DNA of 64,000 nt, from the NCBI RefSeq assembly GCF_001669775.1, contig NZ_LXWK01000001.1, forward strand, positions 1 through 64,000, written 5' to 3'. The stretch's first letter is position 1, and every line of letters begins with the position of its first letter. Made by a program: the position numbers and the translations under genes. Below are positions 1 through 7,971 of the stretch, piece after piece. The notes under the pieces were generated by a model that worked only from the letters and a program-made list of their open reading frames with translations, was not told the origin of the DNA and did no database searches. This DNA comes from Rheinheimera sp. SA_1 (GTDB lineage Bacteria; Pseudomonadota; Gammaproteobacteria; Enterobacterales; Alteromonadaceae).

Positions 1-118
1 GGGATTTAAGAACGCAACCAATGTTGCGTTCTTCCGGCGGAACAATCCCGAGCTCTGCGAAGGGCATGAAGGCTCCCAATAAAGCCAGAAAGGCCCAGTC
101 TAACGACTGGGCCTTTTT
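1..118 (+). ncRNA. Structured RNA element, copy 1 of 2 (left end may be cut)
   Basis: An 11-bp perfect hairpin (8-18 with 23-33, loop CAAT) is enclosed by a possible GGGA/TCCC helix (1-4 with 46-49). A conserved 3' core follows (47-81, GAGCTCTGCGAAGGGCAT then AAGGCTCCCAATA), then an intrinsic terminator. The same architecture recurs at 169-281 with a different stem sequence but the same loop and core. That means the stem pairing is kept while its bases change, which indicates a functional RNA. I do not recognise the family. It could be a small RNA or an attenuator, and the true 5' end may lie left of the window. A reading frame ending at 79-81 also exists, so a C-terminal coding tail is a weaker alternative. 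Confidence 0.6.
89..118 (+). terminator. Intrinsic terminator of RNA copy 1
   Basis: A 10-bp GC-rich stem (91-100 with 105-114, loop TAAC) is followed by a run of T residues at 114-118. Confidence 0.85.
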
Positions 119-168
119 GCTTTATGGAATTTGGCGGTGGATTGCTTGGAGAGTAGTACAGTGAAGAC

Positions 169-281
169 GGGAATTAGAGAAGCCAACAATTTGGCTGCTC
201 TCCGGCTGAACGCCCTGAGCTCTGCGAAGGGCATCAAGGCTCCCAATAAGTCAACAAGCCCGCTCACTGAGCGGGCTTTTT
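169..281 (+). ncRNA. Structured RNA element, copy 2 of 2
   Basis: Complete second copy. GGG (169-171) can pair with CCC (213-215). An 11-bp hairpin with one mismatch (176-186 with 191-201) again has the loop CAAT. The 3' core at 213-247 is nearly identical to copy 1, and a terminator follows directly. Almost every stem base differs from copy 1 while the pairing holds. No open reading frame spans both copies in the same frame, which argues against coding. The tandem arrangement with separate terminators suggests two independently terminated small RNAs, and more copies may lie upstream. No close promoter consensus was found between the copies. The family is not recognised. Confidence 0.65.
256..281 (+). 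terminator. Intrinsic terminator of RNA copy 2
   Basis: A 10-bp stem (256-265 with 269-278, loop ACT) ends in a T5 run. Confidence 0.85.
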
Positions 282-483
282 GCATTTTAAATCGGAAAAA
301 ATAGCGTATTTAAGCCATTTTGGTAGGTTTTGAATCGTACCCCAAATGCTCACCCGCCATAGGCCATTGCCGCTAACAACAAACTCACCCCAATAATCGC
401 TGTGTTAACCGCAACTTGCTAGCCAGCAATCGTAAGCAGACCCTAGTATCTGGTGAAAATAATAATCACCAGAGAGATCGACC
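282..483. other. Intergenic region before the S9 peptidase
   Basis: About 200 bp with no convincing ORF. It should hold the promoter of the peptidase, but I see no clear -35/-10 pair. A purine-rich AGAGAG at about 471-476 serves as ribosome binding site. Confidence 0.4.
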
Positions 484-2520
484 GTGCATTCTTTCATCCA
501 GGGTTTACTACTGACAGCTGTATCAGGTGCCAGTTTTGCGGTTCATGCCAATCAGCCGCTGCAATATGAAGATGTGTTCCAGCTAGAATTTGTCTCACAG
601 CCGCAGCTGAATAAAGCTGGCAGTGAAGTGGTGTTTGTGCGCAATCGTTTTGATCAGACTCTTGATAAAAGAGTCGGCTCATTATGGCTGAGCAATACGA
701 AAACCGGCCAATTACAGCCGTTAGTGGCAGAGCAAGCTGACATCAGCTCACCGCAATGGTCCCCAGATGGTAAGAAATTACTGTTTGTATCTGCGGCATC
801 CGGCAAACCACAAATCCATTTGCGCTGGTTGGACAGTGGTACCAGCGGTCAAATCAGCCATTTACCGCACCCACCGGCCGATATCAGCTGGTCGCCTGAT
901 GGCAAGTGGCTGGCATTTTCGATGTTTACACCGGTCAAAGCGAAAAACCCGGTGACTTTACCAGGTAAACCTGAGCAAAACGACTGGGCTAAAGCACCGG
1001 TTTATATTGATACCATGCAATATCGGGCGGATGGCCGTGGTTACTTGCCGTCTGGTTATCGCCAAATTTACCTAATGGCCGCTGATGGCGGCACGCCAAT
1101 CCAGTTAACTAGCGGCGATTTTGATCATGCCGGTGAAATTAGCTGGCAAGCCGATGGCAAAGCGTTTTACTTTTCCGCCAATCGTCAGGCTGATAAACGG
1201 GCCCAGGCACAAAACAGTGATATTTATCTGCTGACCCTAGCCGACAAAAAACTGACCCAAATCACTGATCGTTTTGGTCCGGACCAATCACCTTCATTAT
1301 CTGACGACGGCAAATGGCTAGCCTATCTTGGATACGATGATAAAAAACTCGCCCACCAAGCCAGTCAGCTGTACGTCAAAAACTTAAAATCCGGTGAAGT
1401 GCGTAGCTTGACCGCTGATCTTGACCGCAATATCGATAGTTTTGAATGGGATGCCGACGGTGATGCCCTTTACATCCAATACGATGATCAAGGTCAGGGC
1501 AAAATTGCGCTGCAGCCATTAAACGGCAAAGCCAAAGTAGTGGTGGAACAAGTTGGTGGTGGTTCATACAGCCGTCCTTACACCGGCGGCAGCTTTAGTG
1601 TGTCGGACAACGACAAAATCGCCTTTACCCAAATGTCGAGCCAGGCACCTGCAGAGTTGGGGTTATGGCAAAGCGGTAAAGTCACGGCGTTAACCGCGCT
1701 GAATGAAGATCTGCAACTGGCGCGTGATATCGGCAAAGTTGAAGAGTTTTGGGTCACGTCGTCCGTTGATCAGCGCAAATTACAAAGCTGGTTGATTTAT
1801 CCACCTCAATTTGACCCGAGTAAAAAGTATCCGCTGATTCTGGAAATCCATGGTGGCCCACATACGGCTTATGGTCCGGTATTCGCGATGGAACTGCAGT
1901 TGATGGCGGCGCATGGTTATGTGGTGCTCTATACCAACCCACGGGGCAGTACCAGTTATGGTATGGAGTTCGCGAATTTGATTCACCACAATTTCCCAAG
2001 TCAGGATTACAACGATCTGATGGATGCAGTGGACGCGACAGTGGCTAAAGGATTTATTGCACCTGATCAGCTATTTGTCACCGGTGGTAGTGGCGGCGGT
2101 TTGTTGACGAGCTGGATTGTTGGCCATACCGATCGTTTTAAAGCTGCGGTGGCGGTGAACCCGGTGATTAACTGGTTTAGCTTTGTATTAAACGCTGATA
2201 TGTATAACTATTTCAGTCAATATTGGTTCCCGGGTATGCCGTGGGAAAAGCCGGAGCATTATTTAAAACATTCGCCGATCAGTTATGTTGGCAATGTCAA
2301 AACTCCAACGATGTTGATGACTGGCGAATCTGATCATCGCACGCCGATTTCTGAGACCGAGCAATTTTATCAGGCGCTGCAGCTTCGTGGTGTCGACACG
2401 GCTATGGTCCGGATCCCAGGCGCATCGCATTCAATCCATGCAAGGCCCAGCAATATGATGGCGAAGCCTGCCTACATTGTGTATTGGTTTGACAAGTATC
2501 GATTGAAAAAGGCTGAATAA
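484..2520 (+). CDS. Secreted S9 family (prolyl oligopeptidase-type) peptidase
   Basis: A 678-residue serine peptidase of the prolyl oligopeptidase/acylaminoacyl-peptidase clan, which cleaves short peptides. A GTG start is followed by an N-terminal signal peptide ending near the AHA at residues 20-22, so the enzyme is probably periplasmic. Residues about 30-430 carry WD40-like PD40 blades (SPDGKKL, SPDGKWL, SDDGKWL) forming the beta-propeller. The C-terminal alpha/beta-hydrolase domain shows the catalytic triad: Ser536 in GGSGGG, Asp617 in GESDHRTP and His649 in GASHSIHA. Length fits the family. It is a single gene with its own terminator. Exact substrate (dipeptidyl versus acylaminoacyl) cannot be told. 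Confidence 0.93.
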   Translation: MHSFIQGLLLTAVSGASFAVHANQPLQYEDVFQLEFVSQPQLNKAGSEVVFVRNRFDQTLDKRVGSLWLSNTKTGQLQPLVAEQADISSPQWSPDGKKLLFVSAASGKPQIHLRWLDSGTSGQISHLPHPPADISWSPDGKWLAFSMFTPVKAKNPVTLPGKPEQNDWAKAPVYIDTMQYRADGRGYLPSGYRQIYLMAADGGTPIQLTSGDFDHAGEISWQADGKAFYFSANRQADKRAQAQNSDIYLLTLADKKLTQITDRFGPDQSPSLSDDGKWLAYLGYDDKKLAHQASQLYVKNLKSGEVRSLTADLDRNIDSFEWDADGDALYIQYDDQGQGKIALQPLNGKAKVVVEQVGGGSYSRPYTGGSFSVSDNDKIAFTQMSSQAPAELGLWQSGKVTALTALNEDLQLARDIGKVEEFWVTSSVDQRKLQSWLIYPPQFDPSKKYPLILEIHGGPHTAYGPVFAMELQLMAAHGYVVLYTNPRGSTSYGMEFANLIHHNFPSQDYNDLMDAVDATVAKGFIAPDQLFVTGGSGGGLLTSWIVGHTDRFKAAVAVNPVINWFSFVLNADMYNYFSQYWFPGMPWEKPEHYLKHSPISYVGNVKTPTMLMTGESDHRTPISETEQFYQALQLRGVDTAMVRIPGASHSIHARPSNMMAKPAYIVYWFDKYRLKKAE

Positions 2521-2539
2521 TCAGTTTCTTAGCACTATA

Positions 2540-2567
2540 AAAAATCCCCGAATAATCGGGGATTTTT
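2540..2567. terminator. Bidirectional intrinsic terminator
   Basis: A 12-bp stem (2540-2551 with 2556-2567, loop ATAA) is flanked by A and T runs. It sits between the convergent S9 peptidase and DUF3010 genes and can serve both. Confidence 0.9.
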
Positions 2568-2590
2568 TCACTGACCGACGACATTCGGTA

Positions 2591-3013
2591 TTAGTGAATT
2601 AAGTAGGCATAAGCGGTAGTAAATGCGGTTTCCTGGAAGGCTTTCAGGCCGGTATCTTTAAACACCACCGGAATTGGATGGGCTGCCAGCTTGTCTTTAA
2701 TCGCCGCGTTGGTGCAAATGACGGTATCGACGCTGGTGATCAGCTGCAGAGCTGCTTCGATTTTGAAACCGATGGCCGAACCAGCAAACTTGCCTTTTTG
2801 CGCCCGCTCGCGGATCACGAATTTAGAAATCTTGTAATCTTCTGCCAGTTTTGCCATCGAAAACTGAAACTTACGCATTTGTTCGGTATCTTGATCTTTT
2901 AACAGCGGGAAACGCACCTGGCGGCAGTCTGGTAAATCAAACAGGCCATCTTGCATTTCCATTAAACATAAAATGATTTCACTGCCTTTAATATCTACGC
3001 CACATACCCGCAT
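2591..3013 (-). CDS. DUF3010 family protein
   Basis: A 140-residue cytoplasmic protein matching the DUF3010 family found in Vibrio, Shewanella and relatives. The N terminus RVCGVDIKGSEIIL resembles the first strands of an RNase H-like fold, but no function is established. I chose the ATG at 3013 because GGGTGG lies six bases upstream; an in-frame GTG nine bases earlier is possible. No signal peptide or membrane segment. It converges on the S9 peptidase and shares its terminator. Confidence 0.8.
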   Translation of the reverse strand: MRVCGVDIKGSEIILCLMEMQDGLFDLPDCRQVRFPLLKDQDTEQMRKFQFSMAKLAEDYKISKFVIRERAQKGKFAGSAIGFKIEAALQLITSVDTVICTNAAIKDKLAAHPIPVVFKDTGLKAFQETAFTTAYAYLIH

Positions 3014-3094
3014 GTTTGCCACCCACTAAAAAATTTCAACGGGCGCTATTATGCCATGTAAAGCGGTAGACAGCGGTATTTATTGCGGAAAAGC

Positions 3095-3138
3095 CACCTG
3101 AGCTGAGCCTGCAGTATCACAAGCTTTCAACTCAGGTG
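3095..3138 (-). terminator. Possible terminator after the 48-aa small gene
   Basis: An 8-bp inverted repeat (CACCTGAG 3095-3102, CTCAGGTG 3131-3138) is followed on the minus strand by GCTTTT. The loop is long, so support is modest. Confidence 0.35.
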
Positions 3139-3146
3139 AGCAGGGT

Positions 3147-3293
3147 TTATTGATCATCATCGAGGTCCCACTGACTAATCGCCAGGTCCCGATAGAAAGA
3201 CCAACTTTCTTGCAGTGACAACAGGCAATGCTCAAAAAGCGACTGCAAGTTGCTGGTTTGACTAGGTAATATGCTATTAAAACTTTTCATCAT
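3147..3293 (-). CDS. Small protein of 48 residues, unknown
   Basis: An open frame of 48 codons starting MMKSFNSILPSQ and ending in the acidic tail WDLDDDQ. It is preceded by AGGAG five to six bases before the ATG, a clear Shine-Dalgarno sequence. The middle (LFEHCLLSLQESWSFYRDLA) could form an amphipathic helix. There is no signal peptide or obvious membrane segment. It sits alone between DUF3010 and a small TPR-like gene, both on the same strand, with a weak hairpin behind it. No family recognised. Support rests on the ribosome binding site, protein-like composition and lack of any competing frame. Confidence 0.5.
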   Translation of the reverse strand: MMKSFNSILPSQTSNLQSLFEHCLLSLQESWSFYRDLAISQWDLDDDQ

Positions 3294-3400
3294 TGGCTCC
3301 TGATGGAATATTTCCAGAAACATCAGAGGCCACAGCCATTTTAAGCTGTCCCTCTGATGCCGGCGTTGCCGAAGATTTGCACTCTGCTTTGCATCTGCAG

Positions 3401-3913
3401 TTATTCCGGAGAACTGGTTTGCAGCATGGCGGTGCGGCCTTCGACCGGACCATTTAATTGCGCTACCAATTTACTCAGGTTGTGCTGACTGACGGCGCTG
3501 CTTTCAATTTCATCCGCTCGCTGGAAATCGGCCAGAGCGCCAATATTGTCGCCGGTCAGCATTTTGGCAACGCCGCGGTTGCTGTAAGCATAAGATTTAA
3601 GCTCACGGTCTACTTCGGTTGGACGCGTCGCATTCTGACGGCTGACGATGACTGCTTTATGACAGGCCTTGGCGGCTAAATCGAATTGTTCGGTTTTAGC
3701 GTAAGCAACGCAGAGGCTCATTTGACGCGCAAACACATCATCGGTTTTTGCCAACGCTGGGTCGGCCAGCACGCTGCCAATATTGCCTGCACTGATTGCT
3801 CCGGCAATCAGGTCTTCTTCAATCACCACCATCTTATAACCATTGCTGCCAGCGATACTGGCGAAGCTGGCCAACAACAAAGAGGTGGCCCATAAGGTAT
3901 GACGTGTTTTCAT
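3401..3913 (-). CDS. Exported TPR-like protein of 170 residues
   Basis: Start taken at the ATG at 3913, with GGGAG upstream; a longer in-frame extension exists but lacks a signal-like start. The first 22 residues form a signal peptide (MKTRHTLWATSLLLASFASIAG), so the product is likely periplasmic. Residues about 80-150 hold two degenerate TPR-like helical pairs (CVAYAKTEQFDLAAKACHKA, SNRGVAKMLTGDNIGALADF). No enzyme motif. Such proteins usually mediate protein contacts; the partner is unknown. Confidence 0.7.
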   Translation of the reverse strand: MKTRHTLWATSLLLASFASIAGSNGYKMVVIEEDLIAGAISAGNIGSVLADPALAKTDDVFARQMSLCVAYAKTEQFDLAAKACHKAVIVSRQNATRPTEVDRELKSYAYSNRGVAKMLTGDNIGALADFQRADEIESSAVSQHNLSKLVAQLNGPVEGRTAMLQTSSPE

Positions 3914-4043
3914 GGTCGAACTCCCGGTTGGTACACAGCAATCCGGTTGATTGCTGTTGAACCAACTGTAGAGAATCTGACCCCGGGCTGACAAACGAGA
4001 AAATTACACTCGACGGCTGAATTGTATTCAACTGTGCTCAAAT

Positions 4044-4940
4044 TCAACTGTGGTTATGCGCACAAAACCGCGCCAGCACCCAGTCGATCAACAACTGAAT
4101 TTCCGGCCGGCCTTCGCTGCTATCGTGTTGCACCAGATAATAATGGTCGCGGGTATGTAACTCTTCGGCAAATAACCGCACCAGACTGCCGCTGTCGAAC
4201 CAGGCCTGACTGATCGGTAGCGGAATAAGGGCCACCCCAAGCCCTTGCTGCGCAGCACGAGCGACGCTGAACATACTGTCGAGCTGGATCATCTGTTTTG
4301 GCCGAAAATCTTCATAACCGGCCTGATCGGCCCATTGATGCCAACACCAGGGGCGCGCCTGATGGACAATCAACGGCACGGTTTCCAGCGCAGGTAACTC
4401 GAGCGGGTCGACCATCAAGCGTTGATACCATTCGGCGCTGCACGCCGGCACATAGCTGATTGGAAACAGCTGGTGAGCTTTTTTGTCAGTCGGTTTGCTG
4501 CTGGCGAGGATAATCTGCAGATCGGTATGTTTGGTCACTTCCTGTCGCGACTTGACGGTTTCCAGGCGTAAATTAATCGCCGGATGTTGCGCTGACCAGC
4601 CGACTAAGCGCGGCACGAAAAACTCACTGGCGAAAAACTCCGGCAAGGTAATGCTGACCACTTGCTCACGTTTGGTCTGGCAAAATTCGGCAACAGTGGC
4701 GGATAAACCCTGCATCAGCGGATTAATCGCCTGATAAAAACGGCGGCCTTCAGCCGTCAGAATCACCGCCCGGGTTTGCCGTTCGAACAAACTCATGCCC
4801 AGGCTTTCTTCTAACTGTTTGATTTGATGACTAACAGCAGATGGTGTCAGATACAGCTGACTGGCGGTTTCTTTAAAACTTAAACATTCGGCGGCAACGC
4901 AGAAACAACGTAAGCCGCGCAACGGGGTGTGAACTGGCAT
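4044..4940 (-). CDS. LysR-type transcriptional regulator (GcvA-like)
   Basis: About 298 residues. The N-terminal winged helix-turn-helix (residues 7-65) shows the family pattern RCFCVAAECLSFKETA, LTPSAVSHQIKQLEESLG and LFERQ. A periplasmic-binding-protein-like effector domain follows. I start at the ATG at 4940, which places the HTH at the usual position and has GGAG ten bases upstream; a TTG at 4994 would add 18 unusual residues. Adjacent genes are an mtnB homologue (upstream, same strand) and the TPR-like gene. The target is unknown. Confidence 0.88.
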   Translation of the reverse strand: MPVHTPLRGLRCFCVAAECLSFKETASQLYLTPSAVSHQIKQLEESLGMSLFERQTRAVILTAEGRRFYQAINPLMQGLSATVAEFCQTKREQVVSITLPEFFASEFFVPRLVGWSAQHPAINLRLETVKSRQEVTKHTDLQIILASSKPTDKKAHQLFPISYVPACSAEWYQRLMVDPLELPALETVPLIVHQARPWCWHQWADQAGYEDFRPKQMIQLDSMFSVARAAQQGLGVALIPLPISQAWFDSGSLVRLFAEELHTRDHYYLVQHDSSEGRPEIQLLIDWVLARFCAHNHS

Positions 4941-5093
4941 TTCAGAATGCTCCGTGCTCGGTTTGATCCCAAGTGAAAGCAATTGCTGAACCAAGTTTTA
5001 ACTGATTGAAATGTATGAATATTAATATGTGTGAAGTTGTCGCGATGCCCACGATGGTCGCAGATTTGCACCAAAATGGCGCGTAGGCTGCCG

Positions 5094-5723
5094 CTATAGC
5101 AGCCCGCTGATTTTCATCCGTTCCAGTTCACAGCTGATCAAAAACTCCCAGGCTTCGAGCTGCCGTTTGGTGTGTTCCAGGCTCTCGCCCCAGACATACA
5201 AACCATGACCCCGGATTAGCAGACCACTGGCAAGTTCGCCAGCGCGGCGATTGATTTCGGCAGCTTGCAGCTGCATTGGCTGGAGCGGATCAATAATGGC
5301 CAGACTACAACTATGGCGGTGCGCTGGTTGCTGGCTGATGACCGATTGCAGCTCATAACCATTGAACAGATAGTGATCGGCTTTAATCAACCGCGACCAG
5401 ACATTCGCCGCCACCGACTGCGTTTGCAGTACCACTTTGGCCGCTGGAAACGTTTGATATAAAGCCACATGTAACAACACGCTGTCTGCCGCTTCGGTAC
5501 TGAATTCCACTTCACCACGACTCCAGCTGATTTGCACCAAGTCATGTGGACTCAGTTCGCCTTTGTCTTTATGGGCTCTGGTGATCAAACAACTTTGCTC
5601 GCTGCTACGAATGGAAAAGTTACCGCTGCCAGCGGGCGCCCATTGTTTAGCGCTGATCCAGCGGCTTAAAGTGCATAGCTGAATGGCATAAGGATTTAAT
5701 TGGTGGTTGGCTGTCGTGTTCAT
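5094..5723 (-). CDS. mtnB: Methylthioribulose-1-phosphate dehydratase homologue with altered zinc site
   Basis: A 209-residue class II aldolase-fold protein. The nearest family is MtnB, which dehydrates methylthioribulose-1-phosphate in methionine salvage. Family landmarks present are APAGSGNFSIR (29-39), KDKGELSPHDL (52-62), the GYELQ segment with candidate catalytic Glu124, and IRGHGLYVWGE with His173. The usual HTH zinc-ligand pair is replaced by Gln100-Thr-Gln102; the DNA clearly reads CAA ACG CAG. Only one of three expected zinc ligands remains, so activity is doubtful or uses another chemistry. The start at 5723 removes a 22-residue extension. ybdL and yafV lie divergently upstream, supporting a sulfur-salvage role; mtnA, mtnC and mtnD are not in the window. 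Confidence 0.72.
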   Translation of the reverse strand: MNTTANHQLNPYAIQLCTLSRWISAKQWAPAGSGNFSIRSSEQSCLITRAHKDKGELSPHDLVQISWSRGEVEFSTEAADSVLLHVALYQTFPAAKVVLQTQSVAANVWSRLIKADHYLFNGYELQSVISQQPAHRHSCSLAIIDPLQPMQLQAAEINRRAGELASGLLIRGHGLYVWGESLEHTKRQLEAWEFLISCELERMKISGLL

Positions 5724-5882
5724 CTTTATGTTTAGACGTCTATACGTGAAACTGTCTGAATGATAGCATCGCCGTCCTGCTGCGGCCAAGACGTTTTTTG
5801 TTATTGGGGCAGACTGTCAGCTCGAAAAAAATGCTAGCATCAGAGCTAACCGCCCGCAAAAATCCAGTCAGCAAGGAGCATT

Positions 5883-7034
5883 ATGGAACTGCGCAGTAAA
5901 TTACCCTGGGTGGGTACTACCATTTTCACCCAGATGTCTCAGTTAGCGACTGAGCATCAAGCGATTAATTTGTCTCAAGGTTTTCCCGATTTCCCAGCAT
6001 CTTCACTGTTGTTAGACGAACTGAATCGTCAGGTGTTCGCTGGCAATAATCAATATGCGCCGATGACTGGGGTTGCGGTATTACGCCAGCAAATTGCCGC
6101 TTTGACCGCCCGTTGTTATGGCCGTCAGGTTGATGCTGACACTGAAACTACAGTGACATCCGGTGCCACTGAAGCCCTGTTTGTCGCTATTCAAGCCGTG
6201 GTGCGACCCGGTGATGAAGTGATAGTGTTTGATCCGGCCTACGACAGCTATCAACCAGCGGTGGAACTGGCTGGCGGCAAAACCATTCATATTCAACTGG
6301 CGGCGCCCGATTATCAGATTGACTGGCAAGCGGTGAATCGACGGGTCACCGATCAAACCAAACTGATTATTGTAAATAGTCCGCATAATCCGACCGGCAT
6401 GGTGTTCAGTGCCGCTGACTGGCGGGCTTTGGCCGATTTAGTACAGCAACACGGCTTATTTTGTATCAGCGATGAAGTATATGAGCACATGGTGTTTGAT
6501 GGTGCGGCGCAGCTGAGTGCCCATCAGCAGGCGGCGATGTTGGACCGCACTTTTGTGGTGAGTTCATTTGGCAAAACTTTTCACGTCACTGGCTGGAAAT
6601 TGGGTTATTGCATTGCGCCGGCCAATTTAAGTCTGGAATTTCGGAAAATCCATCAATATGTAACCTTCTCCAGTTTCACGCCGGCGCAATTTGCCATTGC
6701 GTCGGTGCTGGAGCAAACACCGGATTTAATCTCGGAACTGGCTGGCTTTTACCAGCAAAAACGTGACCAGTTTGCCGGTTTGTTGCAAGGCAGTGCATTC
6801 AAACTACTGCCGTGCAAGGGGACTTATTTTCAGCTGGCCGATTACAGTGCGGTAAGTACTTTAAATGATGTGGAATTTTGTCATTGGCTGACGGTTCAGC
6901 ACGGTGTCGCTGCGATACCCTTGTCGGTGTTTTCGCGCCAGGAGCAGGACAGTAAAATTATCCGGTTTTGTTTTGCCAAACAACCTTCAACACTGGAACA
7001 AGCGGCGGAGCGTTTATGTCGATTAAATCCGTAA
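5883..7034 (+). CDS. ybdL: Methionine aminotransferase, PLP-dependent
   Basis: A 383-residue fold-type I aminotransferase very close to E. coli YbdL along its length: TTIFTQMSQLA near the start, INLSQGFPDFP, and AIPLSVFSRQ near the end. YbdL transaminates methionine, phenylalanine and similar amino acids, and can make methionine from its keto acid at the end of methionine salvage. The PLP lysine is Lys231 in SSFGKTFHVTGWK. It is cytoplasmic. Start ATG at 5883 follows AAGGAGCA. Its last 19 bases overlap the next gene, yafV, so the two are translationally linked. This pairing matches the known cooperation of glutamine transaminases with omega-amidases. Confidence 0.93.
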   Translation: MELRSKLPWVGTTIFTQMSQLATEHQAINLSQGFPDFPASSLLLDELNRQVFAGNNQYAPMTGVAVLRQQIAALTARCYGRQVDADTETTVTSGATEALFVAIQAVVRPGDEVIVFDPAYDSYQPAVELAGGKTIHIQLAAPDYQIDWQAVNRRVTDQTKLIIVNSPHNPTGMVFSAADWRALADLVQQHGLFCISDEVYEHMVFDGAAQLSAHQQAAMLDRTFVVSSFGKTFHVTGWKLGYCIAPANLSLEFRKIHQYVTFSSFTPAQFAIASVLEQTPDLISELAGFYQQKRDQFAGLLQGSAFKLLPCKGTYFQLADYSAVSTLNDVEFCHWLTVQHGVAAIPLSVFSRQEQDSKIIRFCFAKQPSTLEQAAERLCRLNP

Positions 7035-7819
7035 CAGCAGAACTTAAAATCGCCATTATTCAGAGTGAACTGGTGTGGCAGGATGCGAAGGCCAATTGTG
7101 ATAATTTTGCCAGTTGTTTTGCACAGCTGCGAGACGTTGATTTGGTGATTTTACCTGAAATGTTTAACAGCGGCTTTTCGATGCAAAGTGCCCAGATAGC
7201 AGAGCCGATGACCGGACCGACAGTGCTGTGGTTGCAGCAACAAGCGCAGTTTTATCAAGTTGCGATTGCCGGATCGCTCGCCATCAGCACTGAACTTGGG
7301 GTGGTCAACCGGCTGATGTTTGTTCATCCTGATGGTAGCTTAGAGTATTACGACAAAAAACACCTGTTCCGGATGGCCGGTGAACATCAACATTATGCGG
7401 CGGGTTCGGCGCGTAGTGTGGTGTTGTATAAAGGTTTCCGGCTGAATTTGCAGATTTGTTATGACTTACGCTTTCCGGTGTTTGCCAGAAATCAGGGCGA
7501 TTATGATGTATTGATTTATGTTGCGAATTGGCCGGAACCACGGCGCCGCATTTGGTCGACATTACTGGCCGCCAGAGCGATGGAAAATCAGGCTTTTGTG
7601 CTTGGTTGCAACAGGGTCGGGCAGGATGGCAATCAATTCAGCTACAGTGGTGACTCGGTGGCACTGAATTATCTGGGGGAGCCAATGGCAGAATTTCCTG
7701 CCGGGCAAGCCGGGATCCTGATCGCAACTTTGCGTCTTGACGATCTGCTGAAGTTTAGACAGCAGTTTCCGGCGGCGCTGGATGCTGATGCTTTTGTGTT
7801 ACTCGACAAAGAAAGCTAA
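7016..7819 (+). CDS. yafV: Omega-amidase (nitrilase family)
   Basis: A 267-residue carbon-nitrogen hydrolase like E. coli YafV. The family hydrolyses alpha-ketoglutaramate left by glutamine transaminases. The catalytic triad is visible: Glu48 in ILPEMF, Lys115 in DKKHLF and Cys148 in QICYDLRFP. I use the ATG at 7016 with GGAG upstream, inside the end of ybdL; a longer frame begins at 6968. The 19-base overlap with ybdL suggests coupled expression. Placed next to a methionine aminotransferase, it probably pulls transamination of the salvage keto acid forward. Confidence 0.9.
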   Translation: MSIKSVTAELKIAIIQSELVWQDAKANCDNFASCFAQLRDVDLVILPEMFNSGFSMQSAQIAEPMTGPTVLWLQQQAQFYQVAIAGSLAISTELGVVNRLMFVHPDGSLEYYDKKHLFRMAGEHQHYAAGSARSVVLYKGFRLNLQICYDLRFPVFARNQGDYDVLIYVANWPEPRRRIWSTLLAARAMENQAFVLGCNRVGQDGNQFSYSGDSVALNYLGEPMAEFPAGQAGILIATLRLDDLLKFRQQFPAALDADAFVLLDKES

Positions 7820-7907
7820 ATCCAGCGTTGAGGTTTAGGTCTAGTACCAGACATTTTCGGCCAATCATTGCACTTTTCGTAATTTAATTTCACCTTTTCT
7901 AAAAAGT

Positions 7908-7917
7908 TAAGCGCTTA
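7908..7917. promoter_or_regulatory. LacI-type operator overlapping the MFS gene promoter
   Basis: A perfect 10-bp palindrome TAAGCGCTTA with the central CG typical of LacI-family operators. It lies 55-64 bp before the MFS start codon and overlaps where the -35 element must be, which suits repression. The cognate regulator is not in the window. Confidence 0.5.
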
Positions 7918-7941
7918 CTTGGCGAAATGATCGGGTATAAT
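7913..7941 (+). promoter_or_regulatory. Promoter of the MFS transporter gene
   Basis: A consensus -10 TATAAT (7936-7941) with a weak -35 (GCTTAC, 7913-7918, 17-bp spacer) that overlaps the operator palindrome. Confidence 0.55.
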
Positions 7942-7971
7942 GTAATTTAATTACCAAATTGAGTCTGAACC

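Noticed and set aside
1-281. Glycine or other known tandem riboswitch
   Set aside because: The conserved core does not match the glycine, c-di-GMP, fluoride or guanidine motifs I can recall, and no regulated ORF follows each copy.
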